Shown: positions 1 through 8,245, numbered from the stretch's first letter. The stretch is DNA of 44,504 nt from Bacteroidales bacterium (GCA_017522105.1 JAFXAA010000022.1:1-44504), one strand, 5' to 3'. Made by a program: numbers and translations. Notes: generated from the letters alone by a model not told the origin.

Positions 1-115
1 CAATCGAAAACATATGCGGTTGTCAACCTTTTCAGGAATACTGTCAACGATGTCAGGAATTTGTCAACTTGTCCAAGAAAACAAGTGACAACCATATCAG
101 GAAAAGGATAAAAAA
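1..115. other. AT-rich segment with degenerate TGTCAAC repeats, no gene recognised
   Basis: The motif TGTCAAC (or TGACAAC) recurs at about 21, 42, 62, 86 and 117, often followed by a TCAGGAA-like stretch. Spacing is irregular at 20 to 31 bases. Base composition is much more AT-rich than the coding sequence that starts near 146. In the frame of the downstream gene it is open up to a TGA at 86-88. I see no promoter or RNA gene in it. It may be the remnant of the lost 5' part of the next gene, foreign DNA joined to it, or a contig-edge artefact. Confidence 0.5.
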
Positions 116-1585
116 ATGTCAACCAAAATCAGTAAAAGACAAACATTGGTTACAGCCAACGGTGCCGACTCGGTTGTGACAATGCTGCTGTCGGTGCTGG
201 TGGCCAGTGAAGCAACGGTGAGCGACACCATAGTCCAGAATATGCTGGCCACGTACACACCCCCTCTGCCGGTAGCAGTGGAGTATGTGCAGGACGAAAC
301 AGACCCCGCAATGATAACCATCGTTGACACCGTGGCAGTGCTCACCAATGCAGCCGGCTGCGACAGTACAGTACACTACACACTGAACGTCTACCGCAAC
401 TATGCGACAACCGACAGTGTCGACATCTGCGACGACAAGCTGCCGTATGTGTACCACGGCGACACCGTGACGGGCAGCGCAGGTGCCGTTACCACTACCG
501 CCACACTGACCACGGCAAACGGAGCCGACAGCGTGGTGACAATGACGGTCAACATCCGGTCCACCTACGAGGTGACAGACACCATAGTCATCTGTCCGGG
601 CATGCCGTTCCTGTACGACAGCATAGACTACGGCGGTCCCACATCCTTCGACAGCCACCAAATGACAGCATTCGGCTGCGACAGCCTTGTACACGTCACA
701 CTGCGCGGGCGCGACTCCGTGCCAACGCTGGCGCCTATGGCAAGCATCGACAGCATGCTTTGGTTCGCCATAGACACGTTGATGCTGGGATGCCTGCCGA
801 TGAAAATATGGTTGCGCGACACAGCCGCTACAGGCAACATGGAGTGGACCCTGTGGAGCGCCACCGACACCGCCGTGGCTACCGACAGCGTGGCGGCATT
901 CTCCCTCGACACCGGCCTGTTCTCCTGCCGTCTCATAGCCACCAGCCCTGACGGGTGCACCGACACAGTGACAAGCGACAGCCTGCTGTACGTGTTTGCC
1001 AGCCCTTCTGCCGACTTCATCTGGGACCCCGAACATCCGGGCAACCACGACCCGCATGTGCAACTGTACAACCGAAGCATACCCCTTGACAGCTGCAGCT
1101 TCATCTGGCAGATAGCCACCACGACAGGCAGTAGCAGCGGCGACACCACGTCGGAGCAGAACCCGGTCTATCGCTGGGAGCCAAACACTCCACACGGCGA
1201 CTATCCCGTCATGCTGACAGCCTACCGCACATATATGCTGCACGACAGCCTTTCGGTGACATGCACCGATACCATGGTGCACGAGATTGGCATTGTCAAC
1301 ACCTTCTTGCAATTCCCCAACCTCGTCACACCCAACGGCGACGGCATCAACGACCGCTGGGAGATTGTGAACCTCGTGGAGATGGGGCAATATTCAATGA
1401 ACGAGCTGTGGATATACAACCAATGGGGCGTCCTCGTATTCCATGCTGAGAACATCTACCGTGCCGACCAATTCTGGGATCCCAACGCCACCAACAGCCC
1501 CGACGGCACCTACTTCTTCCGCTTCAGCGGCAAAGGTCGCTACGGTGTGGTTAAGAACAACGGCACCATTGAGGTGCTGCGCTAA
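116..1585 (+). pseudogene. T9SS type B (gliding-motility CTD) secreted protein, 5'-truncated
   Basis: A cell-surface or secreted protein that T9SS would export. The last ~90 residues form a gliding-motility-associated C-terminal (CHU_C-like, type B) sorting domain: FPNLVTPNGDGINDRW, then IYNQWGVLVF, and a final PDGTYFFRFSGKG...IEVLR segment. Residues ~10-200 are beta-rich repeats; TANGADSVVTM occurs near residue 14 and again near residue 135. A PKD-like segment with SADFIWDPEHPG lies before the CTD. There is no signal peptide, although T9SS cargo needs one. The first ten codons are AT-rich and unlike the rest, and the protein starts in the middle of a repeat. I therefore infer that the true N-terminus is missing, through a rearrangement or an assembly break, and that ATG 116 is only the first available start. 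The stop overlaps the convergent hexosaminidase stop by 4 bases. Confidence 0.75.
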
Positions 1586-4119
1586 TGCACCTCTATCTCG
1601 TCGGTGAAAAGATATGAAGGCTGCCCCGGAGCGGGGTGCCACGAGGGTAGCGGACCGGGGTTGGGCACCACGACGCGGAGGTGGGTGAAAGGTGAAAGCT
1701 GAGAGGTGAGAGGTACGGTGTACTGCTTCTGCCTCATGCCAGTCTCGCGGGGGTCCATATCGAAGTGTTTGTCGGCGACAAGGGTCCAGCCATTGCCATC
1801 GTTGGAGGCATAGACCTTTATATTCATCGGAGCCAGTATCCAGTCGAAGGTATTCTGCATGAAACGCATGGAGACCTCGTGGATAGTTGTTGGCTTGCCG
1901 AAGTCAATGACGGCGTCGATGCTGTCGCCCCAATAACCCTGCCAATGGCCGTCGGCATAGGTGGTGTTGCTGCCCAGCTGGCCGTCGATGAGGGCGTCGT
2001 CTCCTCCACCCGAGTAGATGGACTTGTAGGTGCTGTACTGGGTATTTAGGGTTATCTTGGCTCCCATGCCGAGATGCGAAAGGAGGTACTGCTCGGAGAT
2101 AACGCCTTCGCCATACTTATTGTAGCAGACGGCCTTGATGGTTGCCGAGCGCTCTAGCGGGAAAGGTCCCTCATAAATGGTAGATGAGGCGGTGGGCTCG
2201 CTGCCGTCGAGGGTGTAATAAATGGTTTTTTTGTCAGAAATGGTTCGGAGGGTTACCGTAGGATGCTGTGACACAGCATCACACCCGACCTTCATAAAGA
2301 CATGGCGGTCAAGCTCCAGCACCTCGCGGGCCAGGTCATCGTAGCGGTTCATCACAATGTAGCGCTCATAGTCGCCGTTCTCTTGGTCCCAGAGGTGGAG
2401 GTATTCGCGTTTGAGGTCGGTGAGGAAGGTCATGTACTGTGCCTTCATCATCTTCAGGCGGAATGCCATGGTGCTGTCAGAGCCTTCCAACTGATGATAT
2501 ATCATCTTGCGTAGCACCGACTTGAGCACCGTCTGCCGGATGCGCATCAGGGCATAGTGGGCATGTGGATTGGCAGCCGAGTCGACGGCCTTATCCAGTT
2601 CAACCACTTTTTTCATCACCCTGTCGCAACGGTCGCTCATGCCGTCGGAGATATTGTCGGGGTTGAAGTTCAGCAGCGGCTCCAACAGAGCAGCCGAAGT
2701 GTACCAGTCGGCCACATCGGGGTCGTACATCAAGGCACCGACGGCGTAAAGCTGCTGAGTTTTGGAGGCAATGTGTTGGATGGGGATAATGGGTAAATCA
2801 GGGTTATTGGCAGCACCGTAGAACAGCCGCTCGAAGTTCTCGTTGAACTGCCGTTCCCGTTGTTTCAGCTCCTCGGGGTCGTCGGTCTTGATGGGGTTCC
2901 AGGCCATCTCGGCGGCCCAGTACTGGGCGTGCCAACTGTTGTCGAAGAGGGCCTCGCCGTTGTCGTCCCAGCAGGTGAGCATGGCACCCTCGGCGCCGTC
3001 GCGGTAGCCGTCGCGGTAGAGGTTGGCGATGTTCTTGATGTAGCGCTGCGGCGTGGAGGTCATGGTGGCGCTGTGGCCCGTCGAGGCGGCCACCCAGAAG
3101 GGGTTGCCTTGGTTCTTGAATGGCGCTATGAGGTGGCGGAAGCTGTCTATCGGCTCGTAGGCCCACATGATGTAGGTCATGTCCTTGGGCAGCTGGCGCA
3201 TCATCTCGGGGTTCTTGGCCACGATGTCGCCCCACATGGCCAGCCTGATTGCGTCGGTTCCCTCGGACTTCACCATCTCGTAGCAACGGTTGATGAAATC
3301 CACATAGACCTGGTCGGCGCCTTTCTCGTCCACCAGTTTCTTGGCGCGGCCGGTACCCAGCTGCTCGGTCTCGTCGCAGTTGATGATGAAAAAGGGCGGC
3401 CGGGTGTCCCGGCTGACGTTAAGCGGGATGCGCTTGAAGGCGGCGGCTATGCGCTTGCGCAGGAATTCGTAGACCTTGGGGTTGCCGGGGTCGTAGTTGG
3501 CCTTGCTGTCCTTCAGGTACTCGTAGAACGGTATCTTCAACGTCTCCTCGGCATGGGCGAAGAGCTGCAGGTTGATGACCTCGTCGGGGTGCGGCTGGCA
3601 ATCGACGAGGTAGACCGGCGCCAGGTCAGGGAACTCGGGCTGGTAGAGGGTATGCTCGGTGTAGTAGTTGCAGAAGTTGTACTTCAGGGCATGCAGCGTC
3701 TGCCACTGCCGCTGGCGGTAGGCGGCGTGCGGCACGGGCCCGCGGCTCTGGTCGTCCAGCCAGCCGCGGTACTTATATGCCGGCCAGTCGGTGATGATGC
3801 AGCAAGGCATGGTTTCGTGCAGCTGACGCAGCTGGGCGAGGGTCAGCCGTCCGTTCTGCAGACCCTCGTCATGAGTGTAGCGCAAGGTCACACGTTTGGG
3901 CTCAATGACAAGCTGATATGCCTGATTCATGTTGGCCTCCACCGGCAACGTGTCCACCTTCACCTCTTTCACCTTGGCCTTGGCCAGCACACACGACTTG
4001 CCCTCCGGCGAGAGGGTCACCTGTTGCGGCGTGGGGATGAGGCCGAGGTTGACTTGTTTCTCCTGCGCCGCCGCCGTCAGCCCGACAGCCAGCAGCATGA
4101 TTATCATTATCCGTTTCAT
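1582..4119 (-). CDS. GH20-like beta-N-acetylhexosaminidase with CHB_HEX_C and F5/8-type C domains
   Basis: Predicted exported glycosidase of 845 residues, probably removing terminal N-acetylhexosamine from glycans. Residues 1-19 are a signal peptide (MKRIMIIMLLAVGLTAAAQ). A GH20-like barrel begins at YRGWLDDQSRG (117-127). The probable catalytic Asp-Glu pair is D249-E250 in FIINCDETE; this is less typical than the usual HIGGDE context, so substrate is uncertain. Residues ~620-675 match the chitobiase/hexosaminidase C-terminal fold (IYYTLDGSEPTASS...). Residues ~695-845 resemble an F5/8 type C (discoidin) carbohydrate-binding domain. It starts 12 bases after the CDF transporter stop, so it is probably the last gene of a pdxJ-CDF-hexosaminidase transcript. 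No T9SS sorting domain is seen, so it is likely periplasmic. GH84 is an alternative assignment for the barrel. Confidence 0.78.
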   Translation of the reverse strand: MKRIMIIMLLAVGLTAAAQEKQVNLGLIPTPQQVTLSPEGKSCVLAKAKVKEVKVDTLPVEANMNQAYQLVIEPKRVTLRYTHDEGLQNGRLTLAQLRQLHETMPCCIITDWPAYKYRGWLDDQSRGPVPHAAYRQRQWQTLHALKYNFCNYYTEHTLYQPEFPDLAPVYLVDCQPHPDEVINLQLFAHAEETLKIPFYEYLKDSKANYDPGNPKVYEFLRKRIAAAFKRIPLNVSRDTRPPFFIINCDETEQLGTGRAKKLVDEKGADQVYVDFINRCYEMVKSEGTDAIRLAMWGDIVAKNPEMMRQLPKDMTYIMWAYEPIDSFRHLIAPFKNQGNPFWVAASTGHSATMTSTPQRYIKNIANLYRDGYRDGAEGAMLTCWDDNGEALFDNSWHAQYWAAEMAWNPIKTDDPEELKQRERQFNENFERLFYGAANNPDLPIIPIQHIASKTQQLYAVGALMYDPDVADWYTSAALLEPLLNFNPDNISDGMSDRCDRVMKKVVELDKAVDSAANPHAHYALMRIRQTVLKSVLRKMIYHQLEGSDSTMAFRLKMMKAQYMTFLTDLKREYLHLWDQENGDYERYIVMNRYDDLAREVLELDRHVFMKVGCDAVSQHPTVTLRTISDKKTIYYTLDGSEPTASSTIYEGPFPLERSATIKAVCYNKYGEGVISEQYLLSHLGMGAKITLNTQYSTYKSIYSGGGDDALIDGQLGSNTTYADGHWQGYWGDSIDAVIDFGKPTTIHEVSMRFMQNTFDWILAPMNIKVYASNDGNGWTLVADKHFDMDPRETGMRQKQYTVPLTSQLSPFTHLRVVVPNPGPLPSWHPAPGQPSYLFTDEIEVH

Positions 4120-4131
4120 GGGCTTAGGATA

Positions 4132-5238
4132 TCACTCACTATAATTATGGTCCACCACGATGCTCACCTGCATGTCGGGCACCAGGGGTTGTATCTCGGC
4201 GGCCACCTGGGCCACGAGGGCGTCCTCGTCCACATTGTCGGCGGGCACAATGTCGACCGAGAGCATGCGGTCCTGCTCCGAATAGTAGAAGGCGTGCGCC
4301 TGGATGATGTCCTTGTGGCTGGCCACCACCTGCATGACGGCCTCCTGCAGTTCCGCCCGGCGGCCCGCGCCGGTGGCCACGCTGTAGAAGCCCACGGTCA
4401 TGATGATGCCGTGCCGGGCAAACATCTCGGTGGCGATGCGGCGGCCCAGGCCGTGGATGTCGTAGGCCGTCAGGGTGTCGCGGACGCTGACATGGAGCGA
4501 GCCGATGATGACGCTCGGCCCGTAGTTGTGCAGTATCAGGTCGTAGACGCCCTGCACCTCGTCGAAGGCCATCACCTCGTTCTTGATTTCGTTGGTCAGC
4601 TCCTTGGGGATGCTGGTGCCCAGCAACTGGTTGATGGGCGAGGCCAGCATCTCGACGCCGGCCTTGATGATGACCAGCGAGATGATGGCGCCCAGTATGC
4701 CGTCCAGCGACACCTGCCACAGCAGCATCACGCCCGCCGAGACGAGCGTCGCCAGGGTGATGATGGCGTCGAACAGGGCGTCGGAGCCCGAGGCCACCAG
4801 GGCGTCGCTCTTCAGCTGCTCGCCCTTGTGCTTCACGTAGCGCCCCAGCAGCAGTTTGGCCACGATGGCCACGATGATGACCACCAGCGTGGCCGTGGTG
4901 TACGAGGGCTCTGTGGGGTTGAAGAGCTTCTTCACCGACTCGATGAGCGACGTCACGCCCGCCGACAGCACGATGACGGCGATGATGATGGCGCTGAAAT
5001 ACTCTATGCGGCCGTGGCCGAAGGGATGCTTGCGGTCCGCCGGACGCAGCGAGAGCTTGGTGCCCACGATGGTGATGATGCTCGACAGGGCGTCGCTGAG
5101 GTTGTTCACGGCGTCCATCACGATGGCCACACTGTTGGCCAGCAAGCCCACCGCCGCCTTGAAGGCCGCCAGCAGCACGTTGGTCACAATGCCGACCCAA
5201 CTGGTTCTGATAATCTGCGAACTTCTGTCCATCTTCAT
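4132..5238 (-). CDS. Cation diffusion facilitator (CDF) family metal transporter
   Basis: Inner-membrane divalent metal/proton antiporter of 368 residues with about six hydrophobic helices in the first ~210 residues and a soluble C-terminal cytoplasmic domain (~215-368). Family landmarks are [12 protein letters not shown] in helix 2 and [13 protein letters not shown] after helix 3. The helix-5 metal motif, usually HxxxD, reads ASGSD here, and the helix-2 motif is DxxxN. The metal specificity therefore cannot be read as classical Zn2+ type. The start codon overlaps the pdxJ stop by 4 bases and the hexosaminidase starts 12 bases downstream, indicating one transcript. Family assignment is firm; substrate (Zn, Fe, Mn or other) is unknown. 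Confidence 0.9.
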   Translation of the reverse strand: MKMDRSSQIIRTSWVGIVTNVLLAAFKAAVGLLANSVAIVMDAVNNLSDALSSIITIVGTKLSLRPADRKHPFGHGRIEYFSAIIIAVIVLSAGVTSLIESVKKLFNPTEPSYTTATLVVIIVAIVAKLLLGRYVKHKGEQLKSDALVASGSDALFDAIITLATLVSAGVMLLWQVSLDGILGAIISLVIIKAGVEMLASPINQLLGTSIPKELTNEIKNEVMAFDEVQGVYDLILHNYGPSVIIGSLHVSVRDTLTAYDIHGLGRRIATEMFARHGIIMTVGFYSVATGAGRRAELQEAVMQVVASHKDIIQAHAFYYSEQDRMLSVDIVPADNVDEDALVAQVAAEIQPLVPDMQVSIVVDHNYSE

Positions 5239-5969
5239 TTCAGACAGTCAAGGTAGCGGTGTATAGTCTCTTCGATGCCGAGGTAGATGGCGTCGGAGAT
5301 GAGGGCGTGGCCGATGCTGACCTCGTCGCACCAGGGTATCTGCTGGTGGAAGAAGGCCAGATTCTCCAGCGAGAGGTCGTGCCCGGCATTGAGGCCCAGG
5401 CCGCAGTCGCGGGCCACCCGGGCGGCCTCCACGAAGGGGGCGATGGCCGCCTCGCGGTTGGCGGCATACTCACGCGCATAGCTTTCCGTGTACAGCTCCA
5501 CGCGGTCCGTGCCAGTCCGCGCCGCCATCTCGATCATCTTCGGGTTGGCGTCGATGAAGATGCTCACGCGGATGCCGCAGGACTTGAACTCCTTGACCAC
5601 ATCGCACAGGTAGTCCTGGTTCTTGACGGTGTCCCAGCCGGCGTTGCTCGTCAGCACCCCTTCGGCGTCGGGCACCAGCGTCACCTGCGCGGGCCGTATC
5701 TCCTTCACCAGGTCGATGAAGCCGTAGGGCTTGCTCTTGGATACTCCCTTGGGATTTCCCTCGATATTGTATTCCACGCCTATCAGCGGCTTGATAGCCA
5801 GCGCGTCGGCGTAGCGGATATGCCGCTCGTCGGGCCGCGGATGAACCGTGATGCCCTGCGCGCCGAAGCGCTCGCAGTCCACGGCAAATTTCAGCACATC
5901 AGGCGTGTTGCCCCCTCGCGCATTGCGGATGGTGGCCACCTTGTTGATGTTGACACTCAACTTTGTCAT
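5235..5969 (-). CDS. pdxJ: Pyridoxine 5'-phosphate synthase PdxJ
   Basis: Final ring-closing step of DXP-dependent vitamin B6 synthesis: condenses 1-deoxyxylulose 5-phosphate with 3-amino-2-oxopropyl phosphate to pyridoxine 5'-phosphate in the cytoplasm. The 244 residues match the usual length (~240). The N-terminus [17 protein letters not shown] is characteristic, followed by the phosphate/substrate loop [13 protein letters not shown] and, later, [13 protein letters not shown] and [12 protein letters not shown] near the C-terminus. An ATG start lies downstream of a good Bacteroides-type promoter. It leads a tight cluster with the CDF transporter (4-base overlap) and the hexosaminidase. No functional link among these three is evident. 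Confidence 0.97.
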   Translation of the reverse strand: MTKLSVNINKVATIRNARGGNTPDVLKFAVDCERFGAQGITVHPRPDERHIRYADALAIKPLIGVEYNIEGNPKGVSKSKPYGFIDLVKEIRPAQVTLVPDAEGVLTSNAGWDTVKNQDYLCDVVKEFKSCGIRVSIFIDANPKMIEMAARTGTDRVELYTESYAREYAANREAAIAPFVEAARVARDCGLGLNAGHDLSLENLAFFHQQIPWCDEVSIGHALISDAIYLGIEETIHRYLDCLK

Positions 5970-5994
5970 CGTCGTATCGGTATTAATTCGGCTG

Positions 5995-6028
5995 CAAAAT
6001 TACGAAGTGTGTTGATATCCGGTGTCAA
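5995..6028 (-). promoter_or_regulatory. Predicted Bacteroides-type promoter for pdxJ
   Basis: On the minus strand TTGAC (6028-6024) is followed after 21 bases by TAATTTTG (6002-5995), fitting TTTG-N19-21-TAnnTTTG except that the upstream box is TTGAC. It sits about 30 bases before the pdxJ start, giving a very short leader, and within the 98-base gap after metK. Confidence 0.55.
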
Positions 6029-6067
6029 TTATCAATGTCAATGTCCTCTTTTTAAGCAATTCATAAC

Positions 6068-7306
6068 TCACAATTTGAACTCCTTCTTGATGGGGTCCAC
6101 CATGTCGAGTTTTTCCCAGCCGAAGAACTGGACCTTCTTCTGCTGCGGCTTGCCGCTGCGGTAGACGGTGACCTCGGCTTCGTAGGGGTCGCGGCCCATG
6201 TGGCCGTAGGCGGCGGTGGGACGGAAGATGGGGTTCTTCAGGCCGAAACGCTCCACGATGGCGTAGGGGCGCAGGTCGAAGAGTTTCTTCACCTTCTCGG
6301 CAATCTCGCCGTCGTGCATCTTGACATGCGCGGTGCCATAGGTATTGACATAGAGTCCCACAGGCTCGGCGACGCCGATGGCATAGGCCACCTGCACCAG
6401 CACCTCGTCGCAGACACCGGCTGCCACCAGGTTCTTGGCGATATGGCGCGTGGCATAGGCCGCCGAACGGTCCACCTTCGACGAGTCCTTGCCGCTGAAG
6501 GCACCGCCGCCGTGGGCACCGCGGCCGCCGTATGTGTCGACGATGATCTTGCGGCCCGTGAGGCCCGTGTCGCCGTGGGGACCGCCGATGACGAACTTGC
6601 CTGTCGGGTTGACAAACAGCTTGACATCCTTGCCGAACAGCTTCTGTGTCTCTTTGGGCAGGCGCTTGATGACGCGCGGGAGGAGCACCTTCTCCACGTC
6701 CTTGCGTATCTGCTCCTGCTCGGCGTCGGGGTCGTGCTGGGTGGAGACCACGATGGTGTCGATGCGCTCGGGACGGCCCCCGTCGCTGTACTGCACCGTC
6801 ACCTGGCTCTTGGCGTCGGGGCGCAGGTACTTCATCTGTTTGCCTTCGCGGCGGATGCGGCTCAGCTCCATCAGGATGATGTGGGCCAAGGTGATGGGCA
6901 ACGGCATCAGCTCGTCGGTCTCGCGGCAGGCGTAGCCGAACATCATGCCCTGGTCACCGGCGCCCTGGTCCTTCTTGGCCTTGCGGCTGACGCCCATATT
7001 GATGTCCTGGCTCTGCTCGTGGATGGCGCTGAGCACGCCGCAGCTCTCGGCCTCGAACTTGTACTCGCCCTTGGTGTAGCCAATCTCGCGGATGACATCG
7101 CGCACGGTGGTCTGCACGTCGACATAGCCGTTGCACGTCACCTCGCCGCTCACCACGGCCAGGCCGGTGGTCACCAGCGTCTCGCAGGCCACATGGCTCT
7201 CGGGGTCGTGACGCAGGAACTCGTCCAGCAACGCGTCGGAAATCTGGTCGGCCACTTTGTCGGGATGGCCCTCGCTTACACTTTCACTTGTGAAGAAATA
7301 GCTCAT
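6068..7306 (-). CDS. metK: S-adenosylmethionine synthetase MetK
   Basis: Makes S-adenosylmethionine from methionine and ATP, the main cellular methyl donor and the cofactor of the radical SAM enzyme encoded at 23828-24922. The 412 residues show the family hallmarks: [19 protein letters not shown] at the N-terminus (ATP/metal binding), the [12 protein letters not shown] hexapeptide region, the flexible-loop region, and the glycine-rich [19 protein letters not shown] signature. The ATG at 7306 is followed directly by the conserved N-terminus, which fixes the start. Transcription probably begins near 7433, leaving a leader of ~125 bases with a SAM-II-like element and a stable hairpin, so feedback control by SAM is plausible. 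Confidence 0.98.
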   Translation of the reverse strand: MSYFFTSESVSEGHPDKVADQISDALLDEFLRHDPESHVACETLVTTGLAVVSGEVTCNGYVDVQTTVRDVIREIGYTKGEYKFEAESCGVLSAIHEQSQDINMGVSRKAKKDQGAGDQGMMFGYACRETDELMPLPITLAHIILMELSRIRREGKQMKYLRPDAKSQVTVQYSDGGRPERIDTIVVSTQHDPDAEQEQIRKDVEKVLLPRVIKRLPKETQKLFGKDVKLFVNPTGKFVIGGPHGDTGLTGRKIIVDTYGGRGAHGGGAFSGKDSSKVDRSAAYATRHIAKNLVAAGVCDEVLVQVAYAIGVAEPVGLYVNTYGTAHVKMHDGEIAEKVKKLFDLRPYAIVERFGLKNPIFRPTAAYGHMGRDPYEAEVTVYRSGKPQQKKVQFFGWEKLDMVDPIKKEFKL

Positions 7307-7316
7307 AATTACATTA

Positions 7317-7353
7317 CTTTTAACTGTTAATACTTTGTTTTAACAGTGAAAAG
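7317..7353 (-). promoter_or_regulatory. Stem-loop just upstream of the metK start codon
   Basis: On the minus strand CTTTTCACTGTTAA (7353-7340) can pair with TTAACAGTTAAAAG (7330-7317): 13 of 14 positions pair, with one internal mismatch, around a 9-base loop. It ends 10 bases before the ATG, where a ribosome would bind. It could be the expression platform of the leader or simply a structured 5' UTR. Confidence 0.55.
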
Positions 7354-7381
7354 ATTGTACTGAAATTACCGTTGAATTAGT

Positions 7382-7433
7382 GCTTTAGCATTTTTTCAAG
7401 TGGTTGCAATCATTACAAATCTATCCACATTTG
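7382..7433 (-). promoter_or_regulatory. Candidate SAM-II-like riboswitch at the 5' end of the metK mRNA
   Basis: Read on the minus strand, the leader shows in order: GTGG (7428-7425), GATTT (7421-7417), ATTGCAA (7410-7404), CCAC (7403-7400, pairs with GTGG as a P1 helix), TGAAAAAATG, and GCTAAA (7389-7384). From memory, the SAM-II (metA motif) aptamer has the same ordered elements: P1, GAUUU, AUUGCAA, P1', UGAUAAAUG and GCUAAA. It lies directly after the predicted transcription start and upstream of the SAM synthetase gene. The P1 helix is short (4 bp) and I could not confirm the P2 pseudoknot pairing, so this stays a candidate. Confidence 0.5.
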
Positions 7434-7439
7434 CGGATG

Positions 7440-7470
7440 CAAAGATACACATATTCCGCCATACGGCAAA
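7440..7470 (-). promoter_or_regulatory. Predicted Bacteroides-type promoter for metK
   Basis: On the minus strand TTTG (7470-7467) and TATCTTTG (7447-7440) are separated by 19 bases, an exact fit to TTTG-N19-21-TAnnTTTG. The predicted start site is near 7433. Confidence 0.75.
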
Positions 7471-7525
7471 ATATTTTTTCAACAGGCACAGGGACATCCC
7501 ACACACACAAGGGGATACCGTAAGT

Positions 7526-7716
7526 CCCCGACGGGGTTTGCGATACCGCGCATGCCTTTGGAGTTGCTATTGACACGGAACCCCGACGGGGTTCACGATA
7601 CCGCGCATGCCTTTGGAGTTGCTATTGACACGGAACCCCGACGGGGTTCACGATACCGCGCATGCCTTGGGGGTGCTATTGACATGGAACCCCGTCGGGG
7701 TTTCATATTAATAGCC
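7526..7716. repeat. 55-bp tandem repeat, three full units plus a partial, each with a CCCCGACGGGG palindrome
   Basis: Units begin at 7526, 7581 and 7636 (55, 55 and 54 bases). A fourth partial unit starts at 7690 with CCCCGTCGGGG. Units 1 and 2 differ at about two positions. Each unit carries the palindromic core AACCCCGACGGGGTT-like sequence followed by CGATACCGCGCATGCC and TTGCTATTGACA. A lone related palindrome, GAACCCTGTAGGGGTTC, follows at 7741-7757. Open frames across the array are repeat-driven and not credible genes. Confidence 0.85.
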
Positions 7717-7788
7717 AGCGCATTATCCCATAGCAACAACGAACCCTGTAGGGGTTCCATCACATCCCGCCAACCATCGCCTCCTCTA

Positions 7789-7902
7789 CAGAGCCCCTAC
7801 GGCATTTCTTCAGTAGTTCTTCAGTAGTTCTTCAGTGTTTGACTGAAGAACTACTGAAGAACTACTGAAGAAATGCCGTAGGGGCTCCGTAGGGGCTCCG
7901 TG
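7789..7902. repeat. Modular palindromic element: perfect inverted repeat with 46-base arms built from 11-bp units
   Basis: Positions 7791-7836 are a perfect reverse complement of 7842-7887, around a 5-base GTTTG loop. The left arm consists of AGCCCCTACGG (7792-7802), CAT, then TTCTTCAGTAG twice (7806-7827) and a shortened third copy. On the right a second CCGTAGGGGCT unit follows. Related copies occur at 21200, 31545 and 44405 in this window. It lies between the divergent metK and MNT genes, so it is not a 3'-end terminator for either. It could be a non-autonomous mobile element, a structured RNA, or a protein-binding array with one unit per helical turn. Confidence 0.85.
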
Positions 7903-8082
7903 GCGAAAAGGGGGCGCCGCAGGCACCCCGAGGCAGCATTTTTTTTGCATGGCGGTGTAGTTTTCGGCCCGCAGGATGCGTTTATATAACAGGAGTGGTA
8001 TGCCACATACTGTAGATACCACTATAAACCAGCATATTGACGCGTCGGCGGCGGACGGCGAAGTGTTAAAAAAGCAGAAAAA
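7888..8082. other. Gene-free remainder of the metK-MNT intergenic region
   Basis: After the palindrome there is a GC-rich stretch, an eight-T run at 7939-7946, and no open frame with family resemblance on either strand. I see no RNA gene. Together with the leader and repeats to the left it makes up the 939-base gap between metK and the MNT gene. Confidence 0.5.
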
Positions 8083-8114
8083 GTTGCACAATACGGCAAA
8101 AACTCGTACTTTTG
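8083..8114 (+). promoter_or_regulatory. Predicted promoter for the MNT-HEPN(-FN3) transcript
   Basis: GTTG (8083-8086), a 20-base spacer and TACTTTTG (8107-8114) fit the Bacteroides consensus. The leader to the ATG at 8246 would be ~125 bases and is A-rich. Confidence 0.65.
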
Positions 8115-8245
8115 CAAAGTTTAAGGCGAGGGAACATAACGTTAAACAACAAGAAAACAAAAATATAGACTATAAAAGAAACGCCACCCGACAAGGTGCG
8201 TGCCAACAGAAGACCACGTAACGGCAAATAACGGATATCAACTCT

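Noticed and set aside
2860-5256. Long plus-strand open frame of ~800 codons opposite the hexosaminidase and CDF genes
   Set aside because: It spans two well-identified minus-strand genes and their junction, and its His/Val-rich composition is typical of antisense frames.
7552-7827. Small plus-strand frame across the 55-bp repeats and the palindrome
   Set aside because: The translation is just the repeat unit repeated, and its tail SPYGISSVVLQ is produced again by the unrelated repeat copy at the window end.
7526-7887. CRISPR array
   Set aside because: Units are contiguous 55-bp or 11-bp repeats without unique spacers, and no cas genes are present.
7791-7887. Ordinary transcription terminator
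   Set aside because: Both flanking genes are transcribed away from it, and there is no T run following a GC-rich stem in the usual geometry.
7810-8160. Minus-strand frame of 116 codons in the metK-MNT gap
   Set aside because: Half of it is the translated palindrome and the rest covers the plus-strand promoter; no family resemblance.
7976-8221. Plus-strand frame of 81 codons upstream of the MNT gene
   Set aside because: It contains the predicted promoter and the A-rich leader of the MNT gene, and its lysine/glutamine-rich product has no recognisable features.
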